64,000 nt of DNA from Magnolia sinica (lineage: Eukaryota > Streptophyta > Magnoliopsida > Magnoliales > Magnoliaceae), in assembly GCF_029962835.1 (NCBI RefSeq), contig NC_080578.1, forward strand, positions 104,697,759 to 104,761,758, given 5' to 3'. Under the pieces are notes generated by a model. That model made no database searches. It saw only the letters and a program-made list of their open reading frames with translations, and was not told the origin of the DNA. The position numbers and the translations under genes were made by a program. Below, one piece after another: positions 58,101 to 64,000 of this stretch. Position 1 is the stretch's first letter. Every line of letters begins with the position of its first letter.

Positions 58101-60101
58101 AATATACATTTAGCAACTTGGGCCCATTTCAAATCATTTTTCCCATCAAGTTTTAACTGTAGTAACTTGTAACCCAGGGTGATCATGACCACTTCCTATC
58201 TGGTTTGCTGATTTGTTTTCTGTCATTTCTAAAAAAAGGATGCACAAATGAATAGAAAGGTTGCACTTGATGAGGAGTTCTAGAAGGATTCTGCAGGATG
58301 CTTCAGTGCCCGGTCTGGTGGTTGCATCAGTCGGTCACTTATGGTCCTATTGATCATATTGGTTGGGCCCTGGGCCCAGATGATCAGATCTATGAGTCCC
58401 CTATGGTCCATTGGTTAGATCAGTGGGGCCTTGTGGGTTGCTAATCAGATCAGTGGAACCCTGTGGCGTGCCCTTATGGCTTGTTGATCAATTTGGTGGA
58501 TCCCTGTGGGCTGCTAATTAGATAGGTGGGTCACTTTTTATCTGCTGACCAAATCGCCTGAAATTTATTAATAAAAATTAAAAATAATATATCAAGCGGA
58601 AGGGGATGGAACCAAAACTCCAGGAAAAAAACCTGACTAGTGAATGCACAAACGTGGAATACCAGTTCTATCCATGAAACAAATAAGATGCACAGATGCA
58701 CAGATAAATGAGTTTTGGACCCAATGGACAGTTAAGATCAACCAATTGGACTGCACTATAACTTATAGTGCTCCCAGAGGACTGGAGCATTTCTCTTCAT
58801 AGAATGGCTCAAATATTTAAGGTAAAATCCTTTAGCTATGAATTATTGTTGAACAAAGTGTGAGGGGAAGTAGCCGCGAATTCAAGTGGGGTGCAAGGAA
58901 GCATATGCTTCAAAGCATTAAATATATAAACCTGACCACATATGCCCTTTTGCTTTTCTTCTTTACAAATGAATTTGTGAAATGTGGAACTGGTAGATAA
59001 TTCCAGTTAATATGATTCTTCTCTGACATGATTATATTTAAGACCTTGACATCCAAACATGCAGGGCTAGAAATACCTGATGATGAGGTGGAAGGATTCA
59101 AATATTTCTTCAGGGTATCAAGGAAGACATTTGACTACATATGTTCCCTAGTGAGGCAAGATCTTGTGTCTCGCCCACCATCCGGTCTGATAAATATTGA
59201 AGGGAGGCTTCTCAGTGTCGAAAAGCAAGTGGCCATTGCTCTGAGGAGGTTGGCATCTGGCGAGTCCCAAGTGTCAGTTGGATGGTCCTTTGGCGTCGGG
59301 CAATCTACTGTCTCTCAGGTGACTTGGAGATTCATCGAGTCCATGGAGGAGCGCGCCAAGCACCATCTCAAGTGGCCTGATGCCAACAGAATGGAGGAAA
59401 TCAAGGCCAAGTTTGAAACAACATTTGGGCTGCCCAACTGTTGCGGTGCCATTGATGCCACCCACGTCATCATGACCCTCCCGGCTGTAGAAACTTCAGA
59501 TGATTGGTGCGACCAGGAGAGCAATTACAGCATGTTTCTACAAGGGATTGTGGATGATGAGATGAGATTTCTTGACATTGTGACTGGGTGGCCTGGGAGC
59601 ATGACTGTATCCCGCCTGCTGAAATGTTCAGGATTTTACAAACTTTGTGAAAGCAGAGAACGATTGAACGGTCATGTAAAGGTATTGCCAGAGGGAGCTG
59701 ATATCAGAGAATTCATAGTAGGAAACATCGCCTACCCTCTGCTGTCATGGCTCATTACCCCCTACGATGGTCATGGTCTTTCACCATCAATGGTCGGTTT
59801 CAATGCAAAGCACAAGGGTGCGAGGCTGCTTGCAGAAAGGGCGCTATCTCAATTGAAGGGCAGTTGGAGAATCCTCCACAAGGTTATGTGGAGACCAGAC
59901 AAGCGGAAATTGCCTAGCATTATCTTGGTTTGTTGTCTGCTGCACAATATCATCATAGACGGTGGAGATACATTGCATGCAGGTGTTCCGTTACCACATC
60001 ACCATGATGCTGGCTATGAAGAACAAAGCTGTCAGCAAGCTGACTCGGAGGGTCTGACCATGAGAGAAAACCTGTCGAAACATTTAAAACGTCGTGAATA
60101 G
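43104..60101 (+). CDS. ALP1-like protein, Harbinger transposase-derived, two exons split by a 15.8-kb intron
   Basis: Coding exons are 43104-43254 and 59065-60101, joined by GT-AG in phase 1 to give 395 residues. Exon 1 encodes a Lys-rich start (nuclear-targeting type) and [15 protein letters not shown]. Exon 2 continues [16 protein letters not shown] and the whole DDE_Tnp_4 domain: helix-turn-helix-like [20 protein letters not shown] (about 119-138), CGAIDATHV (Asp 181), [11 protein letters not shown] (Asp 221), [15 protein letters not shown] (Glu 308) and [10 protein letters not shown] near the end. The join matches the layout of the plant ALP1-like group (Arabidopsis At3g55350 type, from memory). 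Domesticated relatives act in chromatin complexes such as PRC2, but no such role is shown here. The acidic residues are retained, so it is not obviously catalytically dead. The frame is also open 186 bp upstream of the chosen ATG; I chose the ATG by homology. The leader is GA-rich (43015-43090). Confidence 0.9.
43255..44339 (+). other. Proximal part of the large ALP1-like intron, nothing recognised
   Basis: Donor CAG/GTTCTT then a T-rich tract. No supported gene; the [17 protein letters not shown] frame near 43985 has no recognised family. Confidence 0.6.
44340..44918 (+). mobile_element. LINE (L1-type) 3' end, plus strand
   Basis: Encodes the zf-RVT region ([20 protein letters not shown], then VVWEERN) and ends AATAAAATTATTGTCATCTT followed by A-rich sequence. 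Frames are interrupted. The last 230 bp are part of the direct repeat shared with 50073-50320. Confidence 0.8.
44688..46155. repeat. 1.47-kb direct repeat S, left copy
   Basis: Nearly identical, in order and orientation, to 50073-51561. It includes the plus LINE tail and the minus-strand LINE pieces. Differences are scattered substitutions plus length changes in A/T runs, a few percent by eye. Confidence 0.95.
44919..46155 (-). mobile_element. Composite LINE fragments, minus strand: L1 zf-RVT and RTE-type RT
   Basis: 45046-45378 encodes an L1-type zf-RVT end ([20 protein letters not shown], then [20 protein letters not shown]). Further upstream on the same strand, 45540-46155 encodes RTE-like reverse transcriptase pieces ([22 protein letters not shown] and [16 protein letters not shown]). 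RTE elements are not known to carry a zf-RVT, so this looks like two families joined near 45540. Several interruptions. Confidence 0.75.
46156..50072 (+). mobile_element. hAT transposon, degraded, right terminus missing
   Basis: The left end TAGAGCTGTACACAAGC is of the same type as the hAT MITEs in this window, followed by dense GACTCG/CGAGTC motifs. Tandem repeats lie at 46660-47240. A transposase start is at 48163 ([12 protein letters not shown], right after an acceptor TTTATAG). Mid-part 49063-49425 has [29 protein letters not shown] and [11 protein letters not shown]. The C-terminal dimerisation region at 49847-50072 has [14 protein letters not shown] and [18 protein letters not shown]. 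The frame shifts several times. The 3' end with its terminal repeat is absent: coding sequence passes straight into repeat S. Confidence 0.88.
46660..47240. repeat. Two sets of tandem repeats inside the hAT 5' region
   Basis: Set 1: units around GATTAACCTGATATTTGTG and AACTCGAGGACGGGCGAG, about 120 bp, two and a half copies in 46690-46945. Set 2: a 149-bp unit at 46942-47090 and 47091-47238, starting AATCAGAAAGTGATTTTTAG. CGGGCGAGCTGGGCAGGAAC in set 1 is inverted relative to GTTCCTGCCCAGCTTGCCCG at 46589-46608. Confidence 0.88.
50073..51561. repeat. 1.47-kb direct repeat S, right copy
   Basis: Second copy of 44688-46155. Here the RTE-like LINE frame continues naturally past the repeat end (51562 onward encodes ADIIKDIHE on the minus strand), so the right flank is the original neighbour of S. 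Confidence 0.95.
51562..52659. other. Intron interior: LINE remnant then AT-rich sequence
   Basis: About 100-150 bp of RTE LINE continues on the minus strand. The rest has poly-A runs (51805, 52280) and ATATC/GATAT-rich text (52320-52385) but no supported gene. Confidence 0.6.
52660..53060 (+). mobile_element. hAT-like element, left end with promoter-like region
   Basis: Begins CAGTGTTGTCATATTCGCAT, a hAT-type terminus, followed by dense GCATATGCC/GCATAAGC subterminal repeats (52670-52825), a CCTATAAATAGGCAC TATA motif near 52899 and CT-rich sequence. No right end or transposase was found. Confidence 0.6.
53061..53479. other. AT-rich intron sequence, nothing recognised
   Basis: Short diverged duplication of a TAAT.GAA.CTAT.AAAAA.AATTCC block at about 53136 and 53176. 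No gene. Confidence 0.5.
53480..54240 (-). mobile_element. Ty1/copia integrase fragment with a small MITE inserted
   Basis: Minus strand encodes integrase text ([14 protein letters not shown] near 53950, and [17 protein letters not shown] near 53700). A palindromic element at about 53998-54176 (AATGGTAACGGTGG at the left, inverted GTAACGGTAATAATGG at the right) sits at its edge. The copia part is a broken fossil. Confidence 0.7.
54241..54639. other. Intron interior, nothing recognised
   Basis: Possibly more copia sequence, but no motif I can support. Confidence 0.4.
54640..55870 (-). mobile_element. LINE (L1-type) ORF2 C-terminal fragment, minus strand
   Basis: Encodes [40 protein letters not shown] (zf-RVT, 54784-55092). 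Upstream on the same strand are pieces such as [27 protein letters not shown] and FPQLLR of the region between RT and zf-RVT. It is interrupted. The 3' end lies near 54640. Confidence 0.85.
55871..56239. other. Intron interior, nothing recognised
   Basis: No supported feature. Confidence 0.4.
56240..57245 (+). repeat. LTR-like sequence with TATA box
   Basis: Starts TGTTGATGGGGACATCACGC. A TATA motif (TTATAAATAGGCACCCC, about 56600) is followed by ATTCATTGAAGATTAATAAA and a CT-rich leader, the layout of an LTR U3-R-U5. Neither the right end nor a target duplication was fixed. Confidence 0.5.
57440..57640 (-). mobile_element. Ty1/copia gag zinc-knuckle fragment, minus strand
   Basis: Minus strand reads [12 protein letters not shown] near 57480, a retroelement zinc-knuckle-like motif, preceded by gag-like Ser/Thr-rich text. 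Isolated and broken. Confidence 0.5.
57641..58309. other. Intron interior with a short perfect inverted repeat
   Basis: CTCTTCCAGG and CCTGGAAGAG lie about 10 bp apart near 57760-57790. The 148-residue plus ORF (57726-58172) has no recognised family. Confidence 0.5.
58310..58540. repeat. Degenerate tandem repeat, unit about 40-50 bp
   Basis: Repeated GGTTAGATCAGTGGGGCC / AATCAGATCAGTGGAACC / GATCAATTTGGTGGATCC phrases, each followed by a TTGTGGGTTGCT- or CTGTGGGCTGCT-like phrase; four to five diverged units. Confidence 0.75.
58541..59064 (+). other. Distal end of the ALP1-like intron
   Basis: AT-rich, ending with acceptor AACATGCAG at 59064. No other feature. Confidence 0.6.
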
Positions 60102-61537
60102 CCTCCTTGAAATGATCAGTGGTCAAACATGCAGGCAGTAAAATGAACCGAAACCCAAGTCATTGCAGTCTCCAACTCTTCTTTTGATCAAGCTATGGCA
60201 TTTCAGTGCCTGCGGCGGAAGTCACACCATCCAAAGCAGATGAGTGTTTTAGTTTTTTTTCCTTAATGTTGTATGTGGGGAAGTCTAAACATGATTACTT
60301 GTCGGTGTCAGAATCTAATGTGGCAATGATGCCGTCATGGGTTCAAAGCCAGCTTAGCTTTACCTGCTGAAGTTTGGGTGATCATGATTTTTTTTTTAAT
60401 ACCATTGGCATGCGATTCTTCCCAGATCGACAGTGAGATAGGAATGGTTGCCATTTGCAGGATAACCATTCTAATGCATTTTCTGATATCCGAGCGGCCC
60501 CCAAGGCATTGGCAGATTGATTGCACCGAGGAAAGATGCTCATCTTGATTTTGGTAAGGGGCCCTAAACATCTTACTTTCATTAAAATTGACTGTACGAG
60601 GGTTGGTGCTTTTTCTGCCGTGATTGTTGGTGTTTTTGCAAAGGTTGATTTGCAGATTCACAAATATAGGGACATTCAGGGCATGTCACCGTCGACACCT
60701 GAATGGGATCAATTTCACTTGTTTGTTGGAAAAAAAAATCCACTGTGCGGCTGGGATAGCTCGGAAAATGGAAACTGCTTGACAAGCAGCAGGAGCATGC
60801 TGCACCCCACTTCAACATACTCTTCAGGAATATATGGTATGACCAGGAGCAGTGATTTAAAATGTGGAAAAGGATCAATCCAGACCATCCATTTGTGAAC
60901 AGGCATAGCCCAAAGTGCACCTTGATCAGAACATCTTAATTGTGAAGTTAGTGGATTGTAAAATGGATGGTAAAAAAGAATGACTAGCAGTTCGTTCAAT
61001 GGCAAAGTTAAAAGTTTAAGACGGTATGATCAGTATGCTTCTTGGGCTATTTCCATCCACAACGAGGAGCGTGATTTGGATGGTATGGGTTGTTATGTAT
61101 GCCGGGCCGTCAACAGTAGGGCCTGGTTGGTTCCGCCTGGCTATGCTCTGGCCTGGCTCATTGACAGCACTTGCTCTATGCCAAGTACCTAGTGGAGGGT
61201 TGCCACCACATGAAGATTGGAAGATGTGTGCGTTGTAGCTCCCCGTTTTTAGTTAAAAAGTTTGCTAGTGTGAGCTATACAGATCTTTACATGCAATGCA
61301 ATTGCCAACCTGGCATGCCCATGGGCATCGACTTCATCAGGCAGGACACACTATATTTCGAATGTGGGCCATTGGTTTTTTTTTTTCCTGAAATGGCCAA
61401 TGCTCTCATACATTGGTGGCCAGCAAATTGAGTTGATCGGCCTGATAAGTCATCTTGTCGGTGAGGTCTGTTATCCACAGCTTGTATAACCCTGGGACAA
61501 GCCAGGTTGGCAAATGTGACCTTGATCACTCAAGGGG
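60102..61537. other. 3' flank of the ALP1-like gene and intergenic DNA
   Basis: Likely 3' UTR in the first 200 bp. Small ORFs on both strands overlap each other and show no family. Some phrases (AGACCATCCATTTGTGAACA, 60880-60900) recall MITE sequence, but no ends were found. Confidence 0.5.
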
Positions 61538-62010
61538 CCTGTTTTGAAACATACTTAAAACAGGCTTTTGATGCCTAAAACGACGTTTTGAGCCAAATCC
61601 CAATTCATATCTGTGTTTGGATGTACTTTCACAAACACTTAATTGCCCAATCATCGAAGTTGGCACCTAAAAGCCCACTCGCAGAAAACCAATAGATTTT
61701 ATTAAAATAGGGAAGTTGCAGGAAAGCCCTTTTTGGCAGAAAACCCCTTTTGGGGGTTGCATCCAAATGATCCTTAAGAGCCCATACCTGAGGGACTTTT
61801 GGGGCTGAAATGCTGTTTTGATCCAAATGGCTGTTATTGTTGTAATGTAGTGTGTTTGGATGCACTTGGCAAACCTCTATCATATCTCCCGTTCCATGGA
61901 ATAGGTGCTAATATGCCAACTCACCTGAGTCGACCAAAAAAGCGGGCTTGAAACACCCTTTATTCATGACCCCTTTTTGAGGAAGCGCATCCAGATGACC
62001 CCTAAATAAG
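61538..62010. mobile_element. Two related MITEs in tandem
   Basis: Unit 1 is about 61538-61778 and unit 2 about 61779-62010. Both carry the order GTTTTGA..., GTGTTTGGATG.ACTT, TTGGCA or ATGCCA and CCCCTTTT, then GCATCCA.ATGA.CC. Ends are AAGGGG... and ...ACCCCTAA. hAT-like by appearance; no target duplication confirmed. Confidence 0.65.
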
Positions 62011-63475
62011 GTTTGGAATTTGTAAAAGCTATTGGCAAACGATCTAGTGCAACTCATTTGAACCATATTGCAGTGAGGAAACACCATAGATGGACCCATG
62101 GGCGCTCAAATGAGGAATTTGGATCCCCTTCTGATCCAAACACTACAAAGACACCATTGATTGGACAATCTTAACAACCCAAACAATTGGTTTTTTCATC
62201 ATAGACATCCCTTTTCCAGACAGCAGTGATGTGGAACCACTGGATATACTCGCCACTCGTTTAAAGCAGGATGGTTTGTGGGTAATATGGATTTGCATGG
62301 TTTAACGTAGGATGTTGTGCAGTGCTCTGCGGAGAAATAATGTTTTGGCTGTCGTGTGATACGGGAAATCATCTTCTTATGGAAATTTCAACATTAAAAC
62401 AGCCTAGGAATTGAGGAAAATTGGCAATGGCAATATTTCATGTCTGGTTTTGTCTTGAGACATCTTCAGCACAACCATCCAAAGCCAAGACCATTAATTG
62501 AAACTGCCTAGTCAGCTCCAGAACTCATGCACCACAGATTCCTCATTGGATGGTTGGTGCAATCAACGTTTGAGAGGTGTGAACCCATATATATAACTCA
62601 AAATTGTTGGATCTGAGGGTCTTAAAAGCCAAAGAAATTGTAATGGTAAAAGGCAAAGGCAACAAGAAAAAGAAAACATACCAAAGAAGAAAATTTAATT
62701 TATTTTCATGGTGGAAAAAGGATATGCAGAGTGATTGTCTGAAACAAAGGGGGAGCGACTGGTGATTTTTTTTCATATCTTCAACAAGGATTAGTATCCA
62801 TCCAGGAATGGCCTATGCTTCTGTGAGTGGATAAAATGGCAACTAAGGGCCCGCTTCCAGGTGGATGTTACCCGTCTGAGACCCCAGAAATTCTGTTAAC
62901 ATGCCATGGACCAAAAGTAATGTTGATCTGCTCATCAGGAAGATTGAAACCTATACAGAGAGATGGCTGTAAGAGAAACCAGTCCCACAGATCAAATTCA
63001 ATGTACATGTGGTTCACTTTTGAGTGTAATACCATGATTTCTGGTAAATGGCATGCTCTAAACACATGAATCATGATGGTGAGAGAAGCACCAAAATGAA
63101 AAGGATTAAAACACATGAATAAAGGATCAATTCCTGTCCATTTATCCCAACAGATGGAAGAAGAAACCATAAAAAGATATAAGTCAAAGGAGCATAGCCT
63201 TGGTTTTTCTTGGGCAGCTTCCTTCTTTTCACCAAATAACAAAGGAGCCTTCTTTCAAATGAGGGTTGCCCAATTTACTCTCTCAACAACTCTTACACAG
63301 GAAAGCATGGAGAAGGCAATGATATGGTTTTACAAACAAACATCACGAGGATACCTACGCATGCATACGGTAAAAGAAAGAAAAAAAGTTAACAGCCCTG
63401 CCAAACTCTCTTCCATATCTCACATTCCGAGCATCAACTATCACAACAAACAGGTGCCCCAAATGCTAACAAGAC
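62011..63475. other. Intergenic and probable 3' UTR of the SKIP30-like gene
   Basis: No supported ORF. The 124- and 149-residue ORFs at 62868-63242 and 63115-63564 lack motifs, and the latter overlaps the SKIP30-like coding region. The 3' UTR of the minus-strand gene should lie just left of 63476. Confidence 0.6.
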
Positions 63476-64000
63476 CTAAATCCTCAGTATCGTACACCCA
63501 AGTATTGTGCCATGGCATAGCGTCATCGGAGCCACCTGGCGCCATGTTGGTCTATCGCTCCTGACGGAAAGGACATCCACATCGGACAACAACTTGATGA
63601 CCAGATTCCACCTGCCAGGACCAATTACTCCTCCGATCACGTATAGCTCGTCCCCCAATCCTATCATATCAAACCCGATTCGGCTCTGAAAGTCCAATGC
63701 CGAAGAAACCACCTTCCTTCGCCGCTGCTCTTTGTCCTGCTTGAAAACGAGCCCGTGGCTCAACACATACAGCTCGCCTCGGACCACTGCCATTGGACCC
63801 TGGAGCCACCCATAGTCCTCGACAGCCCAACAGTGCTCAGCGTTCTCCAACACCTGCACTGTTGACAGCCCTTTGTGCAAGACGTGCACCTTCCCCCCAA
63901 TCACCACCCCCGAGCATGCAGAATTATGCGTGTGGTGGAGATCAGGTATTGGTTCCCACACATCCTTCTCAGGATCATAAATCTCAGCCTTTGAGATCGA
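63476..64000 (-). CDS. SKIP30: F-box/kelch-repeat protein, SKIP30-like, C-terminal part (runs off right edge)
   Basis: The open minus-strand frame gives 174 residues up to the TAG at 63476-63478; the F-box and first kelch repeats lie beyond base 64000. The frame is open past the edge, so no start is chosen. Visible text matches what I remember of Arabidopsis SKIP30: AEIYDPEKDVWEPIPDLHH, THNSACSGVVIGGKVHVLHK, GLSTVQVLE, YGWLQGPMAVV, LYVLSHGLVFKQ, then VIGGVIGPG, LLSDVDVLSV and RPTWRQVAPMT at the end. SKIP proteins are substrate-binding subunits of SCF ubiquitin ligases that contact an ASK/Skp1 partner through the F-box; the substrate here is unknown. No lesion seen. Confidence 0.9.
   Translation of the reverse strand, partial: SISKAEIYDPEKDVWEPIPDLHHTHNSACSGVVIGGKVHVLHKGLSTVQVLENAEHCWAVEDYGWLQGPMAVVRGELYVLSHGLVFKQDKEQRRRKVVSSALDFQSRIGFDMIGLGDELYVIGGVIGPGRWNLVIKLLSDVDVLSVRSDRPTWRQVAPMTLCHGTILGCTILRI

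Noticed and set aside
57726-58172. 148-residue plus ORF inside the large intron
   Set aside because: No domain, no splice support, and it overlaps an opposite-strand ORF and a short inverted repeat.
63115-63564. 149-residue plus ORF
   Set aside because: Overlaps the SKIP30-like coding region on the other strand and has no family motif.
1-64000. tRNA or rRNA genes
   Set aside because: No cloverleaf-type A/B box pairs or conserved rRNA blocks recognised. The only tRNA-related sequence is the retroelement primer site.

Overview
The window is nuclear DNA of a flowering plant. The host genes have plant-type GT-AG introns, and the protein families are typical of plants (GH35 beta-galactosidase with a C-terminal SUEL lectin domain, a DUF761-type proline-rich membrane protein, an ALP1-like Harbinger-derived protein, an F-box/kelch protein of the SKIP30 type). 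Most of the rest is plant transposable elements. The very abundant fold-back MITEs rich in GGGCCCACC and GTGGACCACAC motifs recall magnoliid genomes, but that placement is inference. Only four host genes are supported in 64 kb.

Layout. (1) 1-10178, plus: a beta-galactosidase gene entering from the left, 15 visible exons giving one open frame of 807 residues plus stop. Intron 13 carries a whole-length antisense Ty1/copia element (4038-9165) with a 5-bp target duplication AGGCA. (2) 10.2-20.7 kb: LINE 3' ends, copia and gypsy fragments, and long LTRs. (3) 21211-22926, minus: an intron-less DUF761-type gene with a TATA box at 23061-23070 and a tight palindrome just past its stop. (4) 23-43 kb: no host gene. 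This is a dense nest of MITEs. One family is a roughly 0.5-kb fold-back element with 9-bp target duplications, as in the Mutator superfamily, with 14 recognisable copies. A second is a roughly 0.5-kb family with TAGAG-type ends and 8-bp target duplications (hAT). Solo LTRs and a copia fragment lie among them. (5) 43104-60101, plus: an ALP1-like gene whose two coding exons (43104-43254 and 59065-60101) are separated by a 15.8-kb intron. That intron holds LINE 3' ends, a hAT element bracketed by two 1.47-kb direct repeats, copia fragments, an LTR-like sequence and degenerate tandem repeats. (6) 60.1-63.4 kb: intergenic DNA with two tandem MITEs. (7) 63476-64000, minus: the C-terminal part of a SKIP30-like F-box/kelch gene running off the right edge.

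The host genes do not form a pathway; they are independent plant genes separated by transposons. The notable biology is how the elements sit in each other and in the introns: a copia element and a 15.8-kb composite insertion inside introns whose flanking exons still join in frame, fold-back MITEs used repeatedly as landing sites for other elements, and a MITE array ending about 140 bp upstream of the ALP1-like start codon. No CRISPR array, operon, rRNA or tRNA gene was seen.
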